Positions 7,431 through 16,717 of a stretch of DNA of 29,808 nt are shown one piece after another. Numbering within the stretch: position 1 is the first letter of the stretch; every line of letters starts with the position of its first letter. The position numbers and the translations under genes are program-made. Origin of the DNA: CAYFIW01 sp964343265 (lineage in GTDB: Bacteria; Chloroflexota; Dehalococcoidia; Lucifugimonadales; UBA826); NCBI GenBank assembly GCA_964343265.1, contig CAYFIW010000020.1, positions 1 through 29,808 on the forward strand, in the 5' to 3' direction. The notes beneath the pieces are model-generated. The model did no database searches. It saw only the letters and a program-made list of their open reading frames with translations, and was not told where the DNA came from.

Positions 7431-9767
7431 ATGTCAATCTCAACTTGGATATTCAAGTTAGCGTTCGGTGCACGGTTACCAAAACTTGACGGATGTATAC
7501 ATTCGCAATCTATTAATGAATCAATTGAAATAATTAGGGACGAGTCAGGAGTTCCATATATCAATGCTCAGACTATTTCAGATGGGTGGTATGGTCTTGG
7601 ATTTTGCGAGGGACAAGATAGAAGTTTTCAACTTGAAATAGCCCATAGAGCTGTCCAAGGTACCCTGTCAGAAATCCTCGGTATAAAAGCACTACCTGCT
7701 GATTCATTGTCTCGAAGAATTGGATTCCACAAGAATTCAATGGAACAGTACAAAAATCTAGACTCTAAAACCAAAGAGTATTTAATTGCTTTCAGCACCG
7801 GAGTCAACGAAGGCAGATCAATAGGATCTAGCAAAAAAGCTCACGAATTTACACTTTTGAGATGCAAACCATCAATTTTTGCTCCCGAAGACTCTTTAGG
7901 AATTTTGAAATTATTCGCATTTCAAATGGGGTCAAACTGGGACTCAGAGTTGGCCCGATTACACATCTTGATAAATGATGGGCCTGAAGCTTTAATTAAT
8001 TCGAATAAGTCATATTTTAACGAACATCCGGTTTCGGAAACTCTGGAATCTGAAATATCGGCAAAATCAAATATACTAAAAAATCTCTCAGAAGAAATAA
8101 ATTCGCTTTTGGAAGCAATTGGTACATCTGGTGGCTCCAACAACTGGGCGTTATCAAACCAAAAAACTGAATCCAATAGGCCTATTCTTTCAAACGATCC
8201 TCATCTTTCTCCTTCTGTGCCGAATCAGTGGTATCTAGCTCATATTCAAACACCGGAATGGAAAATTGTAGGTGCCGCCATAGTAGGGGTTCCTGGATTT
8301 GCTTCTGGTCATAACGGGCACTCGGCTTGGGGCGTAACAGCCGGCCTTGCCGACAACACGGATCTCTACATAGAAGACATCAAACTCCCTCAAAAAAATC
8401 ATGCAAAAACGAAGATAAAACATTGGACCGAAGAAATATTTGTAAAAGGACAATCACCTCACAAAATTCAATTAGTCAAAACTGAGCGAGGACCCATAAT
8501 CGGCGATTCTTTCGGATTTGAAGATTATTCAATATCAATGAGAGCGACATGGCTAGAAACAGGTCCATTTAGCACGCTCGTAGATTTACCTACGATCAAA
8601 TCCTATAAAGAGTTTGAAAATGCTTGGTCTCCCTGGCCATTTTCAACATTCAATATGGTCTATGCCGACGTAAACAACAATATAGGATGGAAACTAGTTG
8701 GAGATATACCAATACGTACTAACGGCTCAGGAATGATACCTCTGCCTGCACAAAATAATTGGCTTAATGAAAAAATACCTACCTCAGATCTCCCTTCTAG
8801 ATTAAATCCCGATAATGGAATTGTTGCATCCGCCAATAATAATCCGGGAAATTTAAGATCCTATTCTCAATACCAATACAACTTGGGTAACGACTGGGTT
8901 GATGGATACAGAATATCCAGAATTACAGAGGTTTTAGATAAAGAACAATATTGGACTGTTGACGCCTGTATGGACCTACAAATGGATGTACAAGCGACAG
9001 CATGGAGAGACATAAAAGACAAAATAATTTCCGTTAAACCTTTAGATGACTACTCAAAACTAGGCATTAAAATTTTGAGAGAATGGAATGGAGACCTTTC
9101 TGAAGATTCTGTTGGCGCCTCGATATACGAAAAATTTATGTCAAATTTATTGATCTCATATGCAAAAGATAAAGCACCTAATTCCTTTCAACAGGTATTA
9201 GGAAAGGGGGTCAATCCGATGGTACAAATCACATTTATGGCAGGAATGTCTATCAGCGATATTTCATCCAAATTAATTTCGCAAGACGACAATTGGGATT
9301 CTAATAACACTTGGAATTACGAAATTTCTCTAGCGATAAGTAAAGCAATCGAAAGTCTTCAGAAAACATATGGCCCTAATCCAAATTCCTGGGCATGGGG
9401 AGAAGTTAGAAAACTCGAAATAACCCACCTTTTAGGAACTAAAAAGCCCCTCAATAAAATTTTCAATCTAGGTCCATTCAAATGGAAAGGTGACGCAAAC
9501 ACAATAAGTCAAGCGGCCTCTCCTCCATGGGACCCCATTAATCGAATAACGACAATCGCATCTATGAGAATGACAGTAGACACTGGAGGTTGGTCGAACA
9601 GTCGTTTCGTATTAGCTGGGGGACAGTCAGGCAATCCAATGTCCCCGCATTATTCTGATATGCTCAATTTATGGATGGCAGGACAAGGCATCCCAATACA
9701 CTGGAATCTGAGTGACGTTAAAGAGAATCTCAAGCATAGTCTTCACATCAAACCTACTACTATATAG
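7431..9767 (+). CDS. Penicillin acylase-family Ntn hydrolase
   Basis: A 778-residue amidase of the penicillin G acylase/acyl-homoserine-lactone acylase superfamily. These are made as a single precursor that cleaves itself into alpha and beta chains. The processing site and N-terminal nucleophile are visible as GTSGGSNNWA, with Ser236 as the new N-terminus. Before it is the alpha chain, with the typical VPYINA and GYxxGQDR-like segment (GFCEGQDRSFQLE, 58-70). After it are NDPHL and the GHNGHSAWGVT motif. A cleavable signal peptide is not obvious: the first 20 residues are only mildly hydrophobic, so the location is uncertain. The natural substrate cannot be told; candidates are N-acyl amides, acyl-homoserine lactones or cyclic amides. 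It follows the FAH-family gene by 46 bases and converges on xseB with only nine bases between. Confidence 0.9.
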   Translation: MSISTWIFKLAFGARLPKLDGCIHSQSINESIEIIRDESGVPYINAQTISDGWYGLGFCEGQDRSFQLEIAHRAVQGTLSEILGIKALPADSLSRRIGFHKNSMEQYKNLDSKTKEYLIAFSTGVNEGRSIGSSKKAHEFTLLRCKPSIFAPEDSLGILKLFAFQMGSNWDSELARLHILINDGPEALINSNKSYFNEHPVSETLESEISAKSNILKNLSEEINSLLEAIGTSGGSNNWALSNQKTESNRPILSNDPHLSPSVPNQWYLAHIQTPEWKIVGAAIVGVPGFASGHNGHSAWGVTAGLADNTDLYIEDIKLPQKNHAKTKIKHWTEEIFVKGQSPHKIQLVKTERGPIIGDSFGFEDYSISMRATWLETGPFSTLVDLPTIKSYKEFENAWSPWPFSTFNMVYADVNNNIGWKLVGDIPIRTNGSGMIPLPAQNNWLNEKIPTSDLPSRLNPDNGIVASANNNPGNLRSYSQYQYNLGNDWVDGYRISRITEVLDKEQYWTVDACMDLQMDVQATAWRDIKDKIISVKPLDDYSKLGIKILREWNGDLSEDSVGASIYEKFMSNLLISYAKDKAPNSFQQVLGKGVNPMVQITFMAGMSISDISSKLISQDDNWDSNNTWNYEISLAISKAIESLQKTYGPNPNSWAWGEVRKLEITHLLGTKKPLNKIFNLGPFKWKGDANTISQAASPPWDPINRITTIASMRMTVDTGGWSNSRFVLAGGQSGNPMSPHYSDMLNLWMAGQGIPIHWNLSDVKENLKHSLHIKPTTI

Positions 9768-9776
9768 ATCTAAAAA

Positions 9777-10028
9777 TTAGACCAACTCATCTTGAATTTC
9801 AACATCTTCAATTTCTTCAAAAATTTCTTGATATCTCTCTCTGATATTACTTATCTTTAATTCACTTTCCGTCAACCTTTTCGTAACATCAACCGCTACT
9901 TTCATACCTTCTTCATAAATCAGGGTGGAATCTTCCAAAGAGAGTCCACCTTTCTCCAATTTTTCAACAATAGTTTCTAACTTTTGCATCAATTCTTCGA
10001 AAGTTTCTATGTTATCTTCATTAGTCAT
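9777..10028 (-). CDS. xseB: Exodeoxyribonuclease VII small subunit
   Basis: 83 residues, the normal size. The protein is almost wholly helical, with the family signature FEELMQKLETIVEKLEKGGLSLEDSTLIYEEG in residues 10-41 (beginning FEELMQKLET). It binds the large subunit XseA to form the nuclease that degrades single-stranded DNA to short oligonucleotides. Its ATG overlaps the xseA stop as ATGA (10025-10028), so the two are translationally coupled. It is the last gene of the long minus-strand cluster. Confidence 0.95.
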   Translation of the reverse strand: MTNEDNIETFEELMQKLETIVEKLEKGGLSLEDSTLIYEEGMKVAVDVTKRLTESELKISNIRERYQEIFEEIEDVEIQDELV

Positions 10029-11239
10029 CTATCTTCTTCCTTTAACTCCCTGCCTGATTCTATGACTTCATCCACTGTGGTAATCAAGGAACCATCAGAT
10101 ACTGTCACCTCTATACCTTGTCCTATATCCACTTTCAAAACACTATCTACAATATCTCCTGTATTTTTCGTTAGAATGGAATAACCTCTATTGAGGGTTG
10201 ATACAGGTCCTACAAAATCCAAGTTGCTTTTCAAATTACCAACCTGAATCTCATGATTATCCATGATTTGGTCGATATAAATATTAGACTGATTAATGTG
10301 TTGCCTAATACGAGCCTTTTGAACGCCAATGTCAGGCATTTTACTCGAGATGGAATGAACAATATCATCAATCACTGAAGACACCGTTTCAAATTTATTT
10401 CTTATCACAGAATCAAGAGATTTTCGCATTACATGTACTTTTTCTCTTATTTCAGCAGAGTCAGGAAAGACTTCCACAACAGCTCCAGTAGGAGTTGATG
10501 CTCTGATGTCAGCTACTAAGTCAGATATAGTCCAATCATTTTCATGACCAACGCCCGAAACTACAGGAATATGTGACGCAAATATAGCCCGGGCAACAAC
10601 TTCTTCATTAAAAGCCCACAAATCTTCCGGAGACCCTCCTCCTCTTGCAACCACAATGGCTTGAATATACGGTATTTCACAAAGTCTAGAAATAGAATCC
10701 GCAATCATAGAAGGTGCTTGCTCTCCCTGGACGAGAGAATGGCAAATTATAAGTTCAGCTACCGGAAACCTTATTTTCGCTGTCTTTTGAATATCTTGCC
10801 AAGCGGCTGAATCTTGTGAAGTCACTACTCCGACACAGGTAGGATACTCAGGCAAAGATCTTTTCCGAGAAGAGTCAAATAACCCCTCTGCTTCGAGGAT
10901 AGCCTTCATTTGCTCAAATCTAGCTTGTAACTCACCCACCCCCGAGGGTTGAACAAGGTTTGCTACTAACTGCAGCCGGCCTTGCCTTGAATATACTGTA
11001 ACTCTTCCATAGGCTAGAATTTCATCCCCTTGAAGTATATATTCCTGTCCGATGCTCCCTCTAAATATGACAGCCTCAAGATTAGAGTTTTCGTCCTTTA
11101 ATGCAAAATAACAATGCCCGGATGCGGCTCTTGTTACCCTAGAAACCTCCCCTTTAACACAAATATCGCTCAAAATTGTATCCGTGTCTAAGACACCTTC
11201 TATATGAGTAACGACTTGAGAAACGGAAAGAGTTGCCAT
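10025..11239 (-). CDS. xseA: Exodeoxyribonuclease VII large subunit
   Basis: 404 residues, as usual for XseA. The N-terminal OB-fold, which binds single-stranded DNA, covers about 1-100 (SQVVTHIEGVLD, VKGEVSRV, GHCYFALKDEN). The catalytic domain follows, with GVVTSQDSAAWQDI, the VVARGGGSPEDLWAFNEE motif and GVGHENDWTISDLVADIRASTPT. A coiled-coil stretch comes next and the C-terminus has the GYSIL segment. It works with XseB in single-strand DNA degradation and repair. It follows efp, whose stop lies only seven bases before the xseA start. Confidence 0.97.
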   Translation of the reverse strand: MATLSVSQVVTHIEGVLDTDTILSDICVKGEVSRVTRAASGHCYFALKDENSNLEAVIFRGSIGQEYILQGDEILAYGRVTVYSRQGRLQLVANLVQPSGVGELQARFEQMKAILEAEGLFDSSRKRSLPEYPTCVGVVTSQDSAAWQDIQKTAKIRFPVAELIICHSLVQGEQAPSMIADSISRLCEIPYIQAIVVARGGGSPEDLWAFNEEVVARAIFASHIPVVSGVGHENDWTISDLVADIRASTPTGAVVEVFPDSAEIREKVHVMRKSLDSVIRNKFETVSSVIDDIVHSISSKMPDIGVQKARIRQHINQSNIYIDQIMDNHEIQVGNLKSNLDFVGPVSTLNRGYSILTKNTGDIVDSVLKVDIGQGIEVTVSDGSLITTVDEVIESGRELKEEDR

Positions 11240-11246
11240 TGCCGAC

Positions 11247-11810
11247 CTATACCCTGGACAAATATTCCCCAGACCTCGTGTCTACTTTCACAAAATCACC
11301 CTCATTGACAAAGAGGGGAACGCTGATTTCAAGACCCGTTTCAAGTGTAGCGAATTTAGAAGCTCCCTGTGCTGTGTCTCCTTTTACACCAGGAGGAGAT
11401 GACACAACTTTCAAATCTACGGTGATAGGCAGGTCCAACGAAATCGGATTTTCATCAAAAAATACCAAGTCAACTTCAGTCTGTTCAATCATGTACTTTA
11501 ATCCTTCCCCAATTTGATCACCAGACATTGGAAATTGCTCAAAGGATTCAGTATCCATAAAGTAATAGAATTCATCATCATTGTAGATGTATTGAGACTT
11601 TCTCCTTTCAACAGCAGCGGGGGTAAAGTTGACGTCATAACCTGAAAAAGTTTTGTCTACTACCCTACCGGTTCTCAAATTCCTGAACCTAATCCTCATG
11701 ACAGGAGCCCTCTGCTGCATCTTACTTCTTTCATATTCAACAACCGAAAAAGGTTCTCCGTCTAGCTCAATAGACATACCCTTTCTTAAATCGCCATATC
11801 CTATCGTCAT
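11247..11810 (-). CDS. efp: Translation elongation factor P
   Basis: EF-P enters stalled ribosomes and speeds peptide bond formation at polyproline stretches. From the ATG at 11810 the protein has 187 residues, the normal length, and begins MTIGYGDLRKG as family members do. A 14-codon extension to a TTG at 11852 is rejected. AGGAGG lies about 12 bases before the ATG. All three domains are present, ending in the GDFVKVDTRSGEYLSRV signature. The KOW-domain loop that normally carries the modified lysine (PGKG in E. coli, Lys34) reads KMQQRAP, with Gln33 aligned to that lysine and Arg34 next to it. It stands between the Xaa-Pro peptidase and xseA; an aroQ, Xaa-Pro peptidase, efp order is also found in Firmicutes. 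Confidence 0.96.
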   Translation of the reverse strand: MTIGYGDLRKGMSIELDGEPFSVVEYERSKMQQRAPVMRIRFRNLRTGRVVDKTFSGYDVNFTPAAVERRKSQYIYNDDEFYYFMDTESFEQFPMSGDQIGEGLKYMIEQTEVDLVFFDENPISLDLPITVDLKVVSSPPGVKGDTAQGASKFATLETGLEISVPLFVNEGDFVKVDTRSGEYLSRV

Positions 11811-11901
11811 TTTGTGTTCAAACCTCCTAGTCAAAATACACAAAGAGAACAATACAGAAAATCATCGTTCGTATTCAAATATAAGCGTTTTTACCTCTGT
11901 C

Positions 11902-12963
11902 CTATTTAGGGGTTTTCGTTAAAACCACAGGACCCGATTCCTCGAGCAACACCATGTCCTCGATCCTAACACCTCCCCATCCTGGGATGTAAATACCAGG
12001 TTCAACAGTAAAAACGGATCCGATATCAATAATATCTACTGAAGACTTTACTACCATAGGCTTCTCGTGGACATCTAGCCCTACACCATGGCCCAGACCG
12101 TGACTAAAATATTCACCGTACCCATATCGAATGATGACTTCACGAGCTACAGTATCCAAAGAATTAGCAGGGATTCCTGGTTCCGATGCTTTAATCGCAC
12201 ATAGCTGGGCTTCCAAAACTATTCCATAGATTTCATCAAACCTGGAATCTCTAGACTTCCCAACCTTAACAGTTCGTGTTATATCACTTCGATAACCTTG
12301 ATAAACAGCTCCCATGTCGATTACTACATGATCTGGGTCCTGAATCACCGTGTGATCAGGTGTGTGATGAGGAATTGCAGCATTTGAACCGGTACCTACA
12401 ATGGTATCAAAAGCGACCCCCTCTGAACCAATTTCAAGAAGAGTCTCCATTATTAAATTTGAGATCTGTACTTCCTTAATTCCTGGCTCTATAAAAGACA
12501 TTGCTCTACTTAAGGCAAAATCGGAAAATTCTACTGCCTTTGCTATATTACAAATCTCGGTAGGATCCTTAGTTGATCTGTAATACTCAACAATATGTTT
12601 TTTATCGTCCTTCAAAGAAATGTTTCCACCAAAAGCATTTTTTATCGTTTGATATTCCGACAATGAAATGTGATCAGGCTCAATGTAAATAGTATTCAGA
12701 CGATTCTTTAAAACCACATCCACCAAAGAACGATGAGAAGCAGATATCATTTTTACATCTAGCTCAGGACATTGAAGGGCAGCCTGTTCAATGTATCTAG
12801 AGTCTGTAAATAAAACAGCGTTAGATTGTGTGACCAAAAGGTACCCGTTGCTACCAGTAAAACCAGTTAGATAGGTACAATTTGTCCTGGAAGTCACAAG
12901 AAACCCTTCAAATGGGTCTTTTAAAAAATCACTAATTATTTTAGAAACCCTAGAATTATTCAT
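11902..12963 (-). CDS. Xaa-Pro aminopeptidase/dipeptidase (M24 family)
   Basis: 353-residue metallopeptidase of the PepP/PepQ type, which cleaves X-Pro bonds in cytoplasmic peptides. The N-terminal creatinase-like domain covers about 1-130, with NCTYLTGFTGSNGYLLV and FTDSRYIEQA. The pita-bread catalytic domain follows. The five metal ligands are visible: two Asp in VIDMGAVYQGYRSDITR, His in SHGLGHGVGLDVHE, and two Glu in FTVEPGIYIPGWGGVRIED. The HTPDH element typical of the family is also present. Its ATG lies one base after the aroQ stop, implying coupled translation. Being next to efp fits a shared link to proline-rich peptides, which is inference. Confidence 0.95.
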   Translation of the reverse strand: MNNSRVSKIISDFLKDPFEGFLVTSRTNCTYLTGFTGSNGYLLVTQSNAVLFTDSRYIEQAALQCPELDVKMISASHRSLVDVVLKNRLNTIYIEPDHISLSEYQTIKNAFGGNISLKDDKKHIVEYYRSTKDPTEICNIAKAVEFSDFALSRAMSFIEPGIKEVQISNLIMETLLEIGSEGVAFDTIVGTGSNAAIPHHTPDHTVIQDPDHVVIDMGAVYQGYRSDITRTVKVGKSRDSRFDEIYGIVLEAQLCAIKASEPGIPANSLDTVAREVIIRYGYGEYFSHGLGHGVGLDVHEKPMVVKSSVDIIDIGSVFTVEPGIYIPGWGGVRIEDMVLLEESGPVVLTKTPK

Positions 12964-12964
12964 G

Positions 12965-13405
12965 TCACGTTAACGTTTCTAAATGGTTAACCAGTGCTGC
13001 TAAGGCTAATGAGTATCCTTTCCAACCTAGACCAGCAATCTGACCTACAGCTATGTCTGCAACAATAGAACGACTTCTATATTCATCCCGGGCGTGCACG
13101 TTGGAAATATGAACTTCTACTATAGGCAGTCTCGCATCTATCAACGAATCTCTCAAAGACAAGCCATAATGAGTCAAAGCACCTGCATTGATAATAACCC
13201 CATCCATTTTGTCTCTGTGAGATTGGATGTGATCAATTATCTCAGATTCGGCATTTGACTGGAAATGACTGAGACATACGTTCAAATATTCAGCCGTTTT
13301 TTCCAAATCTAATTTGACGTCTGAGAGAGTCTTATTACCATACATCTCTGGGTCTCGTTGACCTAGCACATTGAGATTTGGACCATTCAAAATCAAAATG
13401 TTCAT
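12965..13405 (-). CDS. aroQ: Type II 3-dehydroquinate dehydratase
   Basis: 146-residue enzyme converting 3-dehydroquinate to 3-dehydroshikimate, the third shikimate step. The type II hallmarks are all present: ILNGPNLNVLGQRDPEMYG with the catalytic Tyr22, the INAGALTHYGLSLRD segment, VEVHISNVHARDEYR with the catalytic His, and AVGQIAGLG. Its ATG overlaps the upstream recombinase stop as ATGA (13402-13405). The first pathway step, DAHP synthase, is also in this window at 28148-29206, but in a separate unit. Confidence 0.97.
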   Translation of the reverse strand: MNILILNGPNLNVLGQRDPEMYGNKTLSDVKLDLEKTAEYLNVCLSHFQSNAESEIIDHIQSHRDKMDGVIINAGALTHYGLSLRDSLIDARLPIVEVHISNVHARDEYRSRSIVADIAVGQIAGLGWKGYSLALAALVNHLETLT

Positions 13406-14358
13406 AAACTCACATTTAAACCATTATCATGATTCTCATCTGATTCAGACATAGGGTGCGCTAAATTATAACTTTTCCTAGCTTGTAGTCCCGTAACATG
13501 GGTGTATATTTGTGTTGTGTCAGGAGTCTCATGTCCCATAAGATCTTGCAGCACTCTTATATCTCCTCCTCCGTCCAATATGTGTGTCGCAAAAGAATGA
13601 CGAAGAGCATGAGTATGTACTTTCGATCCCAGACCAGATTTTTTGCCATATCTTTTAATACGATCTTGTATTGAGCGCACGCTCAACCTAACGCCATTTC
13701 GAGAAAGAAAAAGAGGTTGAATAGCTTCACTTTCTTTTACTACAAGCAAAGGACGGGCATCTCTTAAATATGTATTAAGAGACACCCTAGCCCTTTCTCC
13801 GAACAAAGCAATCCTCTGCTTGGAGCCTTTTCCTGTTACTAAAATCGTCATTTCATCAATGTTTAAATCCTCTATGTTGACGCTGCATGCCTCACTAACT
13901 CGCAAACCAGAGCCATAAATTAACTCTATCAGTGCAACATCTCTCACAGAGACCAAAGGAAAAGCCTCATTTTCAGTGGCGGCATAAATCAAGCGTTCAA
14001 TTTCTTCCCTAGTTAAAAATACCGGAAGGGTTTTATCCTTTTTCATTGGAATTCGGCGTGGGATTGGATCAGATTCTATATGACCTTCTAGATAAAGCCA
14101 TTTAAAAAATTGTCGGAGAACTGATTGTTTTCTCGCTACACTTGACCTTTCGTACCCACATTCCAATAACCAGGAAAGGTATTTTCTAAGATGATCTCTA
14201 CTAAAGCCTATTACGGAAACCGCTCCATCCACGTTTAAAAATTGGGACAGAGACTCCAGGTCCGCCCTATATCCCTTGACCGTATATTCCGACAAACCTT
14301 TTAAGGAGTCGAGGTATACGCAAAAATCCTTAACTAACGAATCATAAGTAGTATTCAT
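13402..14358 (-). CDS. xerC/xerD: Site-specific tyrosine recombinase XerC/XerD
   Basis: About 318-residue tyrosine recombinase of the Xer type, which resolves chromosome dimers at dif. It has an N-terminal SAM-like core-binding domain (about 1-95: FCVYLDSLKGLSEYTVKGYRADL) and a catalytic domain with all six expected residues: Arg in GSGLRVSEA, Lys in VTGKGSKQR, His-x-x-Arg in HALRHSFATH, His in LMGHETPDTT and the nucleophile Tyr in QIYTHV. The frame allows a TTG start at 14364, two codons earlier. The ATG at 14358 was chosen because neither site has a clear Shine-Dalgarno. Location after topA matches the topA-xerC linkage common in Gram-positive genomes. It is a housekeeping gene, not an integrase of a mobile element. 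XerC versus XerD cannot be told from here. Confidence 0.93.
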   Translation of the reverse strand: MNTTYDSLVKDFCVYLDSLKGLSEYTVKGYRADLESLSQFLNVDGAVSVIGFSRDHLRKYLSWLLECGYERSSVARKQSVLRQFFKWLYLEGHIESDPIPRRIPMKKDKTLPVFLTREEIERLIYAATENEAFPLVSVRDVALIELIYGSGLRVSEACSVNIEDLNIDEMTILVTGKGSKQRIALFGERARVSLNTYLRDARPLLVVKESEAIQPLFLSRNGVRLSVRSIQDRIKRYGKKSGLGSKVHTHALRHSFATHILDGGGDIRVLQDLMGHETPDTTQIYTHVTGLQARKSYNLAHPMSESDENHDNGLNVSL

Positions 14359-14423
14359 AGTCAAACTAGAGTAATAAGGAGTCTCTCATTTTTCTAGATG
14401 GATAAAGGGCTAATTGAATTACA

Positions 14424-16547
14424 TTAGCCAGCCAATGCAACTGGCTCAACAGGTCCCCTGAACCCACACTCTTTTGAAGCACAGCGCCCGTCAGTTCCTC
14501 TTGCTGGTAGTAGTATTCCTGAGCAATCCGGACAGGGTTGTTCCAAAGGCATTGCATTAATAGCAAATTTACAGTCTGGATAGTTCACACAAGAGTAAAA
14601 TATTCCTCTCTTACTTTTCCTCTCAGCTAATTCGCCTACTTTGCAGTCAGGACAAGGAAATCCTATTGTGAGAGGTTTAGTATTTTTACATTCTGGGAAT
14701 CCTGTACAGGCTATAAACCTGCCATTTCTACCCCCTCTTATCACCATCGGGCGTTCGCATTGTTCACAAACCTGATCACTTTCTTCATCAAGTCTACTTC
14801 TTTCAACTCGTATTGCATTCGCTTTTGCGGTGTCAATAGAATCATCAAAAGGAGTATAGAATTCGGCAAGCATGGGGTTCCACTTAATTAGGCCATCTGC
14901 CACATCATCTAACCTCTTTTCCATCTCCGCCGTAAACCCTATGTCCATTATGTTTTCAAAATGTTCGGTAAGAAATTCCGTGACCACTATGCCTAATTTA
15001 GTAGGCGTGAACCTTCCCCTATCTCGCCTGACATAATCACGATCTTGAATAGTCCCAATGATTGAAGCATAGGTACTGGGTCTACCAATACCTTGACCTT
15101 CTAGATTCCTTATAAGAGTTGCCTCAGTATAACGAGGAGGAGGTTCTGTAAAATTCTGGTCTGACGTAAGCCCTTCGCATTTTAAGGACTCTCCGACTGA
15201 TAAAACTGGCAATCCCTTACCTTCTTCGTCATCATCATCAGCCGGATCATCTCTCCCTTCAGTGTATAAAACCCTAAATCCATCAAATTTAGGCACGGAT
15301 CCAGATACCCTGAATTTATATAAAGTGTCTGAGATCCCTTTGGAATCGATGTCGATGACTGTACGGTCATATAGAGCATCGACCATCTGGCTCGCCACCA
15401 TCCTCCTCCAAATAAGCTCGTAAAGTCGGTATTGATCCCCTTCGAGGTAGGAACGCATAGAGGCAGGTGTCCGAAAAATAGAAGTTGGACGAACAGCTTC
15501 GTGCGCCTCTTGAGCGCCTTGAACTCTTTTCGAATATACCCGTGGTTTACTAGGAAGATAATCCTTCCCATATTCTTTTTCGATATATTCTCGCGATTCA
15601 TTTAAAGCAGAGGATGCAACATTTGTGGAGTCAGTCCTCATATATGTGATCAATCCCACTTGCTCTGAACCTGATATTTCTATGCCCTCATAGAGTTGTT
15701 GAGCTAACGTCATTGTCCGAGAAGCTGAGAATCTAAGTCTTCTCGACGCCTCCTGTTGCAAAGTACTGGTTATAAACGGAGGTGATGGACGTCTTTTAGT
15801 CTCTTTAGTTTCATAGCCTGAAACCGCATATGAAGTTCCTTTGAGATCTGCCAGTATGTGCTCAGCAGATTTATTATCTGGTATTTCTGGTCTACCTTTA
15901 GATCCATCAATTGAACTCAATGAAGCCTGAAAAGTAGCTGATCCACCGGGCACAAAAGTCGCTCTTATAGTCCAATATTCTTTAGGCACGAAGTCCTGTA
16001 TCTCTTTTTCCCTGTCCACAACCATACGTACGGCCACAGACTGAACCCTCCCAGCTGAAGTGCCCTTTTTGATCTTGCTCCAAAGAACGGGGCTAAGTTT
16101 GTAGCCGACAAGCCTGTCTAAAACACGTCGAGCTTGTTGGGCATTTACAAGGTCTGTATCTAGACCACGGGGATTTGAAAATGCTTCCTCAATAGCAGTT
16201 TCTGTAATCTCGTGGAAGACAACTCTCTTTGCCTTGTCAAGATCAATAGAGGCGGCTTCCATTAAGTGCCAAGATATCGCTTCGCCTTCCCGATCCGGGT
16301 CAGTAGCAAGATAAACTGTTCCTGCTGAAGCTGCCGCTTTCTTCAATTCAGACACTATTTTCCTTTTATCACTGCTAACCGTGTAGGTAGGTACAAATGA
16401 TTGTTCCTCTATCTCTACTCCCAAGGATCTTCTCGGTAAATCTCTTACATGCCCCATAGAGGCTTTTACGTCATAAGCTTTCCCAAGAAATCTTCCCACA
16501 GTCCGAGCTTTTGCAGGAGATTCAACAATTACCAAATCTTTAGGCAT
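14424..16547 (-). CDS. topA: DNA topoisomerase I (type IA)
   Basis: 707-residue enzyme that relaxes negative supercoils by passing one DNA strand through a transient break in the other. The Toprim domain opens with LVIVESPAKA (5-14, catalytic Glu9) and has the DxDxE triad at Asp83, Asp85 and Glu87. The active-site Tyr302 is in GLITYMRTDSTN. The gate domains carry RRVLDRLVGY and SAGRVQS. Three C-terminal Cys4 zinc ribbons follow: CEQC, CPDCKVG and CPDCSGI, with partners ACTGFPEC, SCVNYPDC and CASKEC. The start has AGAGGTGA upstream. It begins only 35 bases after tRNA-Ser(GGA) on the same strand, with no terminator between. Confidence 0.97.
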   Translation of the reverse strand: MPKDLVIVESPAKARTVGRFLGKAYDVKASMGHVRDLPRRSLGVEIEEQSFVPTYTVSSDKRKIVSELKKAAASAGTVYLATDPDREGEAISWHLMEAASIDLDKAKRVVFHEITETAIEEAFSNPRGLDTDLVNAQQARRVLDRLVGYKLSPVLWSKIKKGTSAGRVQSVAVRMVVDREKEIQDFVPKEYWTIRATFVPGGSATFQASLSSIDGSKGRPEIPDNKSAEHILADLKGTSYAVSGYETKETKRRPSPPFITSTLQQEASRRLRFSASRTMTLAQQLYEGIEISGSEQVGLITYMRTDSTNVASSALNESREYIEKEYGKDYLPSKPRVYSKRVQGAQEAHEAVRPTSIFRTPASMRSYLEGDQYRLYELIWRRMVASQMVDALYDRTVIDIDSKGISDTLYKFRVSGSVPKFDGFRVLYTEGRDDPADDDDEEGKGLPVLSVGESLKCEGLTSDQNFTEPPPRYTEATLIRNLEGQGIGRPSTYASIIGTIQDRDYVRRDRGRFTPTKLGIVVTEFLTEHFENIMDIGFTAEMEKRLDDVADGLIKWNPMLAEFYTPFDDSIDTAKANAIRVERSRLDEESDQVCEQCERPMVIRGGRNGRFIACTGFPECKNTKPLTIGFPCPDCKVGELAERKSKRGIFYSCVNYPDCKFAINAMPLEQPCPDCSGILLPARGTDGRCASKECGFRGPVEPVALAG

Positions 16548-16582
16548 TCGTCAGTCTTCACCTCTTTATATATGTAAAAACA

Positions 16583-16675
<93 letters not shown>

Positions 16676-16717
16676 CCAATCATGTATCCGCCAGTTTAAG
16701 AATCCATATCATACACA

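Noticed and set aside
11811..11852. N-terminal extension of EF-P to a TTG at 11852
   Set aside because: Family members start at the MTIGYGDLRKG-type end, and AGGAGG lies between the two starts, serving the ATG at 11810.
13402..14364. Tyrosine recombinase as a sign of an integrated mobile element
   Set aside because: Its length, Xer motifs and topA/aroQ neighbourhood identify a housekeeping Xer protein. No att repeats or phage genes are near the serine tRNAs.
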